Shown: positions 1-4,999 of the stretch, piece by piece | Layout: each line of letters opens with the position of its first letter | Position numbering within the stretch: the first letter of the stretch is position 1 | Assembly: GCA_964620645.1 (NCBI GenBank) | Contig: CAZUHU010000232.1 | Coordinates: forward strand, 1 to 5,396 | Length of the DNA stretch: 5,396 bases | Direction: 5' to 3' | Origin: Bog-950 sp964620645 | GTDB taxonomy: Bacteria > Bacteroidota > Bacteroidia > Chitinophagales > LD1 | The notes under the pieces: model-generated | Told to the model about the DNA's origin: nothing | Databases searched by the model: none | Seen by the model: the letters and a program-made list of their open reading frames with translations, nothing else | Program-made: the position numbers and the translations under genes

Positions 1-1
1 T

Positions 2-208
2 ATGAAAAAAATAAACTGGAAAGAAGTGGCTAAGTTTCTGTCGGGCGCATTCTTTGTAACTGCGGGTGCCAGTTGGTATTTTGCTTACTATATGGTAGAT
101 GTTCCTTTTATGGGCACAACCATGACGCACCGGTTTTTAGCGGTGCGCGGCTTTCTGCATTTCGCTTTGTTTCTACTTACGTTTTACTACGGTTTCATCC
201 GCCGGTAA
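2..208 (+). CDS. Small two-helix membrane protein, function unknown
   Basis: A 68-residue protein starting at an ATG on the second base of the window and ending in TAA. Because the window begins there, an upstream in-frame start or a ribosome binding site cannot be judged. The N-terminus is short and basic (MKKINWKEVAK). Two hydrophobic stretches follow, at about residues 11-31 and 48-65, both rich in Phe, Tyr and Trp, joined by a loop carrying HRFLAVRG. The protein ends in a basic Arg-Arg. This layout suggests an inner-membrane hairpin with both termini in the cytoplasm. I recognise no family and assign no function. The gene converges tail-to-tail on the next gene, with only 5 bp between the two stop codons. 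It is probably real, given its good start, its membrane pattern and its tight fit against the neighbour, but it is short. Confidence 0.65.
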   Translation: MKKINWKEVAKFLSGAFFVTAGASWYFAYYMVDVPFMGTTMTHRFLAVRGFLHFALFLLTFYYGFIRR

Positions 209-213
209 AAACC

Positions 214-1752
214 TTATGGTTTAGATAGAAATATCATATATCCGTTCTCCCCGTAAAAGCCGGGGTCAATCTTAAACTCGTAGCTGCTTATAGTTCCTTC
301 AAACGTAACCCTGGCTTTAAATACCCTTAAGCGCTGCCCCGTTAGCATGTCCATTTCCTTTAATGGCACCTCCGTGAGTTTGTTGCTGGTGTTTCCGCGC
401 AGCATAAAACTTATTGGTGCAACAGGGGCAACTATCAGCACAGTAATATCCTGGTACTTCGGGCTCATATTGCCTTGGTACATGTTGCTCCGGCTCCAAC
501 CCATGCTGCCATAGCCATCATAGTGGTCTCCGCCGGCCTTGTAAACATCAATCAGCGCAGCCATTAATTCTTCTGCACTGCAGGCAATGTAGTTGTTAAG
601 CGCATATGTTCCCCACAGTGCTTGCGCTTTCTGTGCGGGGTCTTCATCCTTTACTATATCCTGCACATTTTTATCGTTGGCGTACTTGCTTTCGGCGGCC
701 AGGTAATCTTTTACGTCTTCCTTCTCATCTGCCTTATACCGTACGGTTAAAACAGGGGTGTTGGCCGGCACATCAAGTTTTAGCCTCATAAACATATAGG
801 GGAAAACACGCAGCACCACCTTCCAGCCAATTATACCATCCTTATGGTAAAAGCTTTCAAAGCTAACATCGCGGTTGCCAAACAACTGGGGGTGTGTGCT
901 TACTATAGTTCCGTAAATAGTGTTTTTCGTATAATATTTATCTTCTACATAAACGCACAGGGTTACATAATCGCGCCCAAGCCGGTCAAAGTCGTCCCAC
1001 TCAAAACCGTTATCATAGCTTGTTAGTTTTAAATCTGCCTTGCCCCAGGTTTCATCTTCAGGCTGCTTATCTATCTGGTTCAGCAAATTGTAAAGGGGCA
1101 GGCTTACCGCCATCAATTCTTCGGTTTCCTTCTGTTTCATTTTGCGGTCCAGCACGGCCATGTTGAATGGGTTAGGCACCTTTTTGCCACCGTAGTTAAA
1201 GTTAGGCTCGTAGCTGGGGTAGTCCCATTCGGCGGGCTTTATGGTGGGGATAGTGTGCGCTTTAAGCGTATAGTCCACCGTGCTGGTGGCAGTTATATAC
1301 GTGGTGTAAAAAAACAACTTAAAATAATCGGGCTTGCCCGGCTCGGTAAAATACGCCTCATTTCCGCCAAAGCCCTCAAAGTGCAGGTTGCCGGGCACGC
1401 TTACTTTTCCAAAGCGCGGATTACCACTGGTTACCCGCCAGGCCACCGCAAATTTTATGTCGTGCTTTTTGGCGGCCTTCTTAGGATCCCACGATAGTAT
1501 GTATAATTGGTCCTCATCTTTAACATACTTCCAGATAACAGTATCGGTTGGGCTGTAATCCTTAAATACGTAGGTATCGTATTCCTGTAACGAGTCATCG
1601 CCGCTATCACCGGTTAAAAAGCGAAAGGTGGCTCCATCAGGCATTCGCTGTACCGATACCCCGCTGTGATACTCCAAAACGCCTTGTGCCTTAACACAGT
1701 GTGCTAACGTAAGCAGCAAGCAGGCAAATGAAATAAATTTAATATTTTTCAT
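214..1752 (-). CDS. Exported protein of unknown function, 512 residues
   Basis: A long - strand frame covering the whole interval. I chose the ATG at 1752 over an in-frame TTG nine bases upstream, because the ATG gives a textbook signal peptide: basic MKNIK, a hydrophobic core to about residue 17, then a V-K-A site predicting cleavage after Ala22. The TTG would also lie inside a promoter-like TAACTTTG box. The mature protein is soluble-looking, rich in Tyr, Asp and Lys, with alternating short hydrophobic stretches that suggest beta-sheet. It has only two cysteines (about residues 266 and 391) and a Gly/Tyr-rich segment at about 407-423 (GGDHYDGYGSMGW). There is no lipobox, no TonB-box or SusD-like feature, and no carboxy-terminal sorting domain that I can recognise. 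The likely location is periplasmic or outside the cell. It is probably transcribed alone: its 3' neighbour converges on it, and an intrinsic terminator on the same strand lies upstream. The family is not recognised. Confidence 0.85.
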   Translation of the reverse strand: MKNIKFISFACLLLTLAHCVKAQGVLEYHSGVSVQRMPDGATFRFLTGDSGDDSLQEYDTYVFKDYSPTDTVIWKYVKDEDQLYILSWDPKKAAKKHDIKFAVAWRVTSGNPRFGKVSVPGNLHFEGFGGNEAYFTEPGKPDYFKLFFYTTYITATSTVDYTLKAHTIPTIKPAEWDYPSYEPNFNYGGKKVPNPFNMAVLDRKMKQKETEELMAVSLPLYNLLNQIDKQPEDETWGKADLKLTSYDNGFEWDDFDRLGRDYVTLCVYVEDKYYTKNTIYGTIVSTHPQLFGNRDVSFESFYHKDGIIGWKVVLRVFPYMFMRLKLDVPANTPVLTVRYKADEKEDVKDYLAAESKYANDKNVQDIVKDEDPAQKAQALWGTYALNNYIACSAEELMAALIDVYKAGGDHYDGYGSMGWSRSNMYQGNMSPKYQDITVLIVAPVAPISFMLRGNTSNKLTEVPLKEMDMLTGQRLRVFKARVTFEGTISSYEFKIDPGFYGENGYMIFLSKP

Positions 1753-1758
1753 ATAAGG

Positions 1759-1766
1759 CAAAGTTA
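1759..1766 (-). promoter_or_regulatory. Candidate -7 box (TAACTTTG) for the exported-protein gene
   Basis: Read on the - strand, the sequence TAACTTTG exactly matches the Bacteroidota housekeeping -7 consensus TAnnTTTG. It lies 6 bp before the chosen ATG. No good TTTG-type -33 box sits at the expected distance, so the assignment is tentative. If it is used, transcription would start at or within a base or two of the ATG, giving a leaderless message. Confidence 0.3.
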
Positions 1767-1771
1767 AATAA

Positions 1772-1781
1772 CAACGCGTTG
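1772..1781. repeat. 10-bp perfect palindrome CAACGCGTTG
   Basis: A perfect 10-bp palindrome 5 bp upstream of the candidate -7 box of the exported-protein gene. It would fall between the -33 and -7 positions of that promoter, where a repressor could act. Its use as an operator is inference, since a 10-bp palindrome can arise by chance. Confidence 0.3.
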
Positions 1782-1816
1782 CGCGCTATTTACTTTTTCG
1801 CCCAATTCTTACTAAT

Positions 1817-1849
1817 AAAAAACTGCCCCCGAAATTCATCAGGAGCAGT
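1817..1849 (-). terminator. Strong intrinsic terminator on the - strand
   Basis: Read on the - strand, an 11-bp stem (ACTGCTCCTGA paired with TCGGGGGCAGT) closes on the 6-nt loop TGAATT and is followed directly by a run of five T (six counting the last stem base). The stem contains two G-U wobbles. On the + strand the same positions become C-A mismatches, so the hairpin is strong only as - strand RNA. No protein gene on the - strand ends near here. The next one (214-1752) starts downstream, so the terminator must end some other transcript coming from the right. Confidence 0.75.
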
Positions 1850-1875
1850 CCTCAATTCACCGAAAAAAAGAGTTT

Positions 1876-1887
1876 GCGCAATTGCGC
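1876..1887. repeat. 12-bp perfect palindrome GCGCAATTGCGC
   Basis: A perfect palindrome, also readable as two TTGCGC units two bases apart. On the - strand it is followed within five bases by a seven-T run (1869-1863), giving a weak terminator-like arrangement with only a 4-bp stem. Its role is unknown; it would lie inside the candidate small RNA. Confidence 0.35.
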
Positions 1888-1991
1888 CTTAGCGAAAATA
1901 GTACGGCGGTTAGCCTGCGGTGTATGAGGATGGTCACTACCTCAGCTGATTTTTGCTTGCTTATAATTTGTATGTATAACCTAAAGCGTGT

Positions 1992-2030
1992 TAAACGGAA
2001 AGGTGTTAGGGCCGTTGTTGATAAACGGAA
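1992..2030. repeat. Pair of 9-bp direct repeats TAAACGGAA, 30 bp apart
   Basis: TAAACGGAA occurs at 1992-2000 and again at 2022-2030, a start-to-start distance of exactly 30 bp (about three helical turns). The second copy overlaps the right arm of a CCGTT/AACGG hairpin (2012-2028). The spacing would suit cooperative protein binding on one face of the helix, but no function is shown. Confidence 0.35.
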
Positions 2031-2060
2031 GCACTTGCCTTAAAAAGCATCATTTTAACA

Positions 2061-2068
2061 CAAAAATA
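2061..2068 (-). promoter_or_regulatory. Candidate -7 box (TATTTTTG) for the putative small RNA
   Basis: On the - strand this matches TAnnTTTG exactly and lies about 5-8 bp before the proposed RNA start. The surroundings are AT-rich, so a chance match is easy, and no clear TTTG box stands 17-21 bp upstream. Confidence 0.25.
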
Positions 2069-2076
2069 TATGTAAA

Positions 2077-2096
2077 TTAAGGTAAGCCTGCCTTAA
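2077..2096. repeat. Inverted repeat TTAAGG-N8-CCTTAA
   Basis: Perfect 6-bp arms with an 8-bp spacer, dyad-symmetric like a small operator. The right part, TGCCTTAAA (2089-2097), recurs as a single direct copy at 2036-2044. It lies just upstream of the candidate small-RNA promoter on the - strand and about 80 bp upstream of the basic-protein gene on the + strand, so either could be its target. Confidence 0.35.
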
Positions 2097-2120
2097 ACAT
2101 GAGAAATAAGTCAAAAAAGA

Positions 2121-2151
2121 ATTGGCGCTTTGGCTAAAAACCTTAGATTGC
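2121..2151 (+). promoter_or_regulatory. Weak candidate promoter for the basic-protein gene
   Basis: ATTG (2121-2124) and TAGATTGC (2144-2151) are separated by 19 bp, the spacing usual for Bacteroidota -33/-7 elements. Each departs from the TTTG / TAnnTTTG consensus by one base. A start near 2157 would leave a leader of about 16 nt before the ATG at 2173. Confidence 0.25.
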
Positions 2152-2172
2152 CGATTGCAAAAAAACAAGACT

Positions 2173-2535
2173 ATGGGAAGACCTCCTACATTACCCGCCC
2201 AATTAAGAGACGGATTTTATATTGATGTGCGCTCTAAAACAGCAGATAAAGGGGTGAAGATAAGAGCTGACTCGGAAGAGGAAATGATGGCTAACGCTAA
2301 CATTTACAAAAACAGCAAAGAAGTTACCATACTGGGCCAATTGAAAAAAGGCGTTTGGTTAAACGATACCAGCAAGGCCGATAAAAAAGCCAAGCAGGCT
2401 AAAGAAAAAGCCGAAAAGCAAAAGGCCGCTGCTGCTGCTAAAGAGCCGGCACCGGTTAAAAAGGCTGCAGCCAAAGCCGTTAAGCCGGCTAAAGCCGCTA
2501 AACCTGCTAAAGCAGTTGCTAAAAAGAAGAAGTAG
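2173..2535 (+). CDS. Small basic protein with a histone-H1-like Lys/Ala tail
   Basis: A 120-residue protein. I chose the ATG at 2173 rather than a TTG at 2122, because the 17 extra residues look unlike a protein start and the ATG opens directly into an ordered domain. Residues 1-66 look like a compact domain of mixed sheet and helix (GFYIDVRSK, then an acidic helix EEEMMANANIY, then EVTILGQL and KGVW). Residues 68-120 are low-complexity: 20 Lys and 20 Ala in 53, with PAK/KPA repeats and a terminal KKKK. Such tails are typical of bacterial histone-H1-like and other nucleic-acid-binding proteins, so DNA or RNA binding is a reasonable inference. The N-terminal domain is one I cannot name. The tail could also serve as a general charged linker. 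The gene stands alone between two intergenic regions, about 110 bp before hmgA, and nothing ties it to tyrosine catabolism. Confidence 0.85.
   Translation: MGRPPTLPAQLRDGFYIDVRSKTADKGVKIRADSEEEMMANANIYKNSKEVTILGQLKKGVWLNDTSKADKKAKQAKEKAEKQKAAAAAKEPAPVKKAAAKAVKPAKAAKPAKAVAKKKK
2395..2532 (+). repeat. Low-complexity Lys/Ala/Pro-coding tract
   Basis: The 3' part of the basic-protein gene is built from AAA/AAG and GCT/GCC/GCA codons, with CCG/CCT/CCA at intervals, giving imperfect PAKA and KAAK units. Tracts like this change length easily by slippage, so orthologues are likely to differ in tail length. Confidence 0.6.
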
Positions 2536-2544
2536 TTAGCCCTT

Positions 2545-2556
2545 ACCGGGCCCGGT
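2545..2556. repeat. 12-bp perfect palindrome ACCGGGCCCGGT
   Basis: A GC-rich palindrome 9 bp after the basic-protein stop codon. An alternative hairpin, GCCC-TTACC-GGGC (2539-2551), overlaps it. Neither is followed by a T-run, so it is a poor intrinsic terminator. It may mark the 3' end of the message or act as a stop signal by another route. Confidence 0.3.
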
Positions 2557-2595
2557 TAAATGCTGTATTACAGGCATACTGACTAATATCATTCG

Positions 2596-2624
2596 TTTGC
2601 CGCTGGCTACCGCCTATACCTTTA
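2596..2624 (+). promoter_or_regulatory. Candidate hmgA-hppD promoter
   Basis: TTTG at 2596-2599 and TACCTTTA at 2617-2624 are separated by 17 bp. This resembles the Bacteroidota sigma-A pattern TTTG / TAnnTTTG with one mismatch in the -7 box and slightly short spacing. The start would fall near 2629-2631, leaving a leader of about 15 nt before the hmgA ATG. The -7 box overlaps the left arm of the inverted repeat at 2623-2645, which fits repression at this site. Confidence 0.4.
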
Positions 2625-2645
2625 CGGTTACATAAGCTAACCGTA
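2623..2645. promoter_or_regulatory. Perfect inverted repeat at the hmgA start: candidate operator or mRNA hairpin
   Basis: TACGGTTA (2623-2630) and TAACCGTA (2638-2645) are perfect 8-bp reverse complements around the 7-nt spacer CATAAGC. The right arm ends on the A of the hmgA ATG, and the left arm begins inside the candidate -7 box. As DNA it is a classic dimeric-regulator site placed to block RNA polymerase. As RNA, if transcription began further upstream, it would fold the start codon into a stem. The regulator is not in the window. Confidence 0.55.
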
Positions 2646-3820
2646 TGCCGCAATATTTACGAGTGGGCAAAGTGCCCGATAAACGTCACGTTGTTTTCCG
2701 CCGCGAGAATGGTGAGTTATACCACGAAGAACTTTTCGGTACCGAAGGTTTCTCGGGCTTGTCATCTTTAGTATATCACCTTTACCCCCCAACTAAAGTA
2801 AAGGAGCGCGGGGCGCCCTATTCAGTAAAACCCAAAGTGCTTATACAGGATAACCTGCAGGCGCGCAGCTACATGAGTTTTAATGTAGAGCCTGCTGAAG
2901 ATTACCTGGAAAGCCGCAAAGTGCTCTTCGTTAATAACGACATGACCATCGGTGTTGCTGCACCAATGGAGTGCATGAACCACTACTTTTTTAAAAATGC
3001 CGATGCCGATGAAATGATTTTCGTGCATCATGGTTCAGGTACTTTAAAAACCATGTATGGCAGTATTGAGTTTAAATACGGCGATTACCTGGTTATACCG
3101 CGCGGCACCGTTTACCAACTACACTTTGATACAACGGAAAACAAACTGCTGATAGTAGAATCATACGGCCCTATTGAAACACCAAACCGCTACCGCAACA
3201 ATTACGGGCAGTACTTAGAGCATTCTCCTTTCTGCGAGCGCGATTTCCGCTTACCTCAAAATCTTGAAACGCATGACGAGCTGGGCGACTTTATGATCAA
3301 GATTAAAAAGCGTGGCCTCATCTATCCTTACATTTACGAAACACACCCTTTTGATGTGGTAGGTTGGGATGGCTGTAGCTATCCTTATGCCTTCTCTATT
3401 TTCAATTTTGAACCTATTACCGGCCGCATACACATGCCGCCGCCAATACACCAAACCTTCCAGGGCAAAAACTTTGTCATCTGTTCTTTTGTGCCGCGCT
3501 TGTATGATTATCATCCTGATGCTATACCTGCGCCTTACCATCATAGCAATGTAGATAGCGACGAACTGCTGTATTATGTAGATGGCGATTTTATGAGCCG
3601 CAACAACATACAAAAGGGGCAAATAACCCTGCACCCCGGCGGCATACCGCATGGCCCGCACCCGGGCGCTATTGAACGCAGCATTGGTAAAAAAGCCACC
3701 AACGAAATGGCGGTAATGATTGACCCCTTTAACCCGGTGCAGATAACTGAAGATGCCTGCAAAATTGAATTACAGGACTACTACCATTCATGGTTAGGCA
3801 AAGCGCCGGCCACTGTTTAA
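2645..3820 (+). CDS. hmgA: Homogentisate 1,2-dioxygenase
   Basis: A cytoplasmic non-haem Fe(II) enzyme that opens the ring of homogentisate with O2 to give 4-maleylacetoacetate, the step after HPPD in tyrosine and phenylalanine breakdown. The 391-residue protein starts in the family manner (MPQYLRVGKVPDKRH, then LFGTEGFSGLSSLVYH). Residues 101-180 form the first cupin half, with a DEMIFVHHGSG segment and a GDYLVIPRGTVY turn. The second half carries the metal site: YHHSNVDSDE (298-307) and LHPGGIPHGP (329-338). Expected iron ligands are His299 or His300, an acid at 306-307 and His336. The protein is shorter than the human and Pseudomonas enzymes (about 430-445 residues), as in other bacterial short forms. 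The ATG follows directly on an inverted repeat, with no Shine-Dalgarno site. The gene ends in tandem TAA TAA stops, 20 bp before the HPPD gene, indicating one operon. Confidence 0.95.
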   Translation: MPQYLRVGKVPDKRHVVFRRENGELYHEELFGTEGFSGLSSLVYHLYPPTKVKERGAPYSVKPKVLIQDNLQARSYMSFNVEPAEDYLESRKVLFVNNDMTIGVAAPMECMNHYFFKNADADEMIFVHHGSGTLKTMYGSIEFKYGDYLVIPRGTVYQLHFDTTENKLLIVESYGPIETPNRYRNNYGQYLEHSPFCERDFRLPQNLETHDELGDFMIKIKKRGLIYPYIYETHPFDVVGWDGCSYPYAFSIFNFEPITGRIHMPPPIHQTFQGKNFVICSFVPRLYDYHPDAIPAPYHHSNVDSDELLYYVDGDFMSRNNIQKGQITLHPGGIPHGPHPGAIERSIGKKATNEMAVMIDPFNPVQITEDACKIELQDYYHSWLGKAPATV

Positions 3821-3840
3821 TAAACCCAAAAACAATTGCA

Positions 3841-4998
3841 ATGGAAACAAAAGACTTAACCGCCGTTCAGAATTTTGCGTATAGCGAAAAAAAGATATTC
3901 GATAAGGCGCAGGATTTTTTACCCATTTACGGTACCGATTATGTAGAGCTTTACGTGGGCAACGCCAAGCAGGCCGCGCACTATTATAAAACTGCGTTTG
4001 GCTTTCAGGATTTGGCCTATGCGGGTTTGGAGACCGGCCAGCGCGAGTTTACCTCCTATGTTTTACAGCAAGGCAAAATACGCCTGGCGCTTACCACACC
4101 CTTTAACCCGGAAAGCGAAATGGCACGGCACCTGCGCATGCATGGCGATGGCGTTAAGGTTATTGCGCTTTGGGTTGATGATGCCTACGATGCTTTTGAG
4201 CAAACCACTAAACGCGGCGCCGAGCCTTACATGCTGCCTAAAACAGTAAAGGATGAAAACGGCGAAGTGCGCATGAGCGGCATACATACGTATGGCGATA
4301 CGGTTCACATTTTTGTGGAACGCAAAAACTATAAGGGGGTGTTTTTGCCCGGCTACGAAAAACTGATTACTGATTACCAGCCCGGCCACTGTGGCCTTAA
4401 GTATATTGACCATATGGTGGGCAATGTAGAACTGGGCGCCATGAACCGTTGGAGCACTTTTTATGCTGATGTTATGGGCTTTGCCAACCTGGTAACTTTT
4501 GACGACAAGGATATCAGCACGGAATACACCGCCCTAATGAGCAAAGTGATGACTAACGGCAACGGCTACATCAAATTTCCGATTAACGAGCCGGCCAAAG
4601 GCAAAAAGAAATCGCAGGTGGAAGAATACCTGGACTTTTACAAGGGTGCAGGTTGCCAGCACATTGCCGTTGCTACAGATGATATTGTGTTTACCATTAG
4701 CGAAATGAAAAAACGCGGCGTAGAATTTTTATACGTACCCGGCAGTTATTACGATACCGTACCCGACCGTGTTGGGGTTATTAAGGAGGACCTTAACGAA
4801 CTGAAGAAATGGGGGATAATGGTTGACCGTGATGAGGAAGGATATTTACTGCAAATTTTTACAAAACCTGTTGAAGACAGGCCAACACTCTTCTTCGAAA
4901 TTATACAGCGTAAAGGCGCAAAAAGCTTCGGTAAAGGAAACTTCCAGGCTTTATTCGAATCTATTGAAGCTGAACAGGCCCGCCGCGGTACCTTATAA
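3841..4998 (+). CDS. hppD: 4-Hydroxyphenylpyruvate dioxygenase (HPPD)
   Basis: A cytoplasmic Fe(II) enzyme that converts 4-hydroxyphenylpyruvate and O2 to homogentisate and CO2, supplying the substrate of the preceding gene's product. The 385-residue protein has two vicinal-oxygen-chelate halves: about 28-165 (TDYVELYVGNAKQAAHYY, then TVHIFVERKNY) and about 185-345. The iron triad is visible as His191 (YIDHMVGNV), His274 (GCQHIAVATDDI) and Glu353 (LFFEIIQRKG). The conserved C-terminal GKGNFQALFESIE closes the active site. Length and all key residues are normal, so an active enzyme is expected. I chose the ATG at 3841; an in-frame start at 3790 would lie inside hmgA and add residues without family similarity. 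Downstream, one base separates its stop from the next start. Other VOC enzymes such as 4-hydroxymandelate synthase share the fold, but the hmgA neighbour favours HPPD. Confidence 0.96.
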   Translation: METKDLTAVQNFAYSEKKIFDKAQDFLPIYGTDYVELYVGNAKQAAHYYKTAFGFQDLAYAGLETGQREFTSYVLQQGKIRLALTTPFNPESEMARHLRMHGDGVKVIALWVDDAYDAFEQTTKRGAEPYMLPKTVKDENGEVRMSGIHTYGDTVHIFVERKNYKGVFLPGYEKLITDYQPGHCGLKYIDHMVGNVELGAMNRWSTFYADVMGFANLVTFDDKDISTEYTALMSKVMTNGNGYIKFPINEPAKGKKKSQVEEYLDFYKGAGCQHIAVATDDIVFTISEMKKRGVEFLYVPGSYYDTVPDRVGVIKEDLNELKKWGIMVDRDEEGYLLQIFTKPVEDRPTLFFEIIQRKGAKSFGKGNFQALFESIEAEQARRGTL

Positions 4999-4999
4999 A

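Larger units (their letters stand above)
1817..2055 (-). ncRNA. Candidate small RNA of about 240 nt ending at the intrinsic terminator
   Basis: This is inferred from a strong - strand terminator at 1817-1849 with no - strand gene upstream, and a consensus-like TATTTTTG (-7 type) box at 2068-2061 that would start transcription near 2053-2056. Between them the RNA could form short hairpins: CCGTT/AACGG (2028-2012), TGAGG/CCTCA (within about 1923-1944) and GCGC/GCGC with an AATT loop (1887-1876). No known RNA family was recognised. The 5' end is uncertain because no -33 box is evident. A short peptide of 15 codons (2053-2006) could also be encoded. The terminator is well supported. The RNA itself and its borders are a hypothesis. 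Confidence 0.35.
1753..2172. other. 420-bp intergenic region without a convincing protein gene
   Basis: This spacer separates the divergent genes at 214-1752 and 2173-2535. It has no open frame of useful length, only mini-ORFs of 12 and 15 codons. It holds a strong - strand intrinsic terminator (1817-1849), several short palindromes (1772-1781, 1876-1887), a 9-bp direct repeat (1992-2000 and 2022-2030), a 6-bp-arm inverted repeat (2077-2096) and promoter-like boxes. The density of structure, together with a terminator that has no gene, suggests a non-coding RNA or regulatory region rather than inert spacer. I do not recognise a tRNA, tmRNA, SRP RNA, RNase P RNA or a known riboswitch in it. 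Confidence 0.7.

Noticed and set aside
209..222. AAACC-TTAT-GGTTT hairpin between the convergent genes as a bidirectional terminator
   Set aside because: The stem is only 5 bp and mostly A-T, with no proper T-run on either strand.
1255..1558. Two overlapping + strand frames inside the exported-protein gene
   Set aside because: They are basic, low-quality translations opposite a gene with a clear signal peptide and a long intact frame.
1923..1955. TGAGG/CCTCA hairpin followed by TTTTT on the + strand as a terminator
   Set aside because: A 5-bp stem with a 10-nt loop, with GCTGA between the stem and the T-run, is weak, and no + strand gene ends there.
1820..2100. 6S, SRP, tmRNA or RNase P RNA identity for the intergenic RNA
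   Set aside because: None of the conserved signature segments of these RNAs could be found on either strand. Only a faint GCCTGCGG resemblance to 6S was seen, without the pairing partner.
2122..2172. TTG-initiated extension of the basic protein
   Set aside because: The 17 added residues do not resemble a protein start or an export signal, and the ATG at 2173 opens straight into the domain.
3251..3661. 136-codon open frame on the - strand inside hmgA
   Set aside because: It is fully antisense to a well-identified gene, and the composition is that of a shadow frame, with no start signal or domain.
4063..4413. 116-codon - strand open frame inside the HPPD gene
   Set aside because: It is antisense to a confident HPPD with intact active-site residues. 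The frame is a by-product of codon usage.
4780..4835. AAGGAGG followed by an in-frame ATG inside HPPD as an internal start
   Set aside because: The ATG is about 40 bp from the purine run, and the site lies within the conserved second VOC domain.
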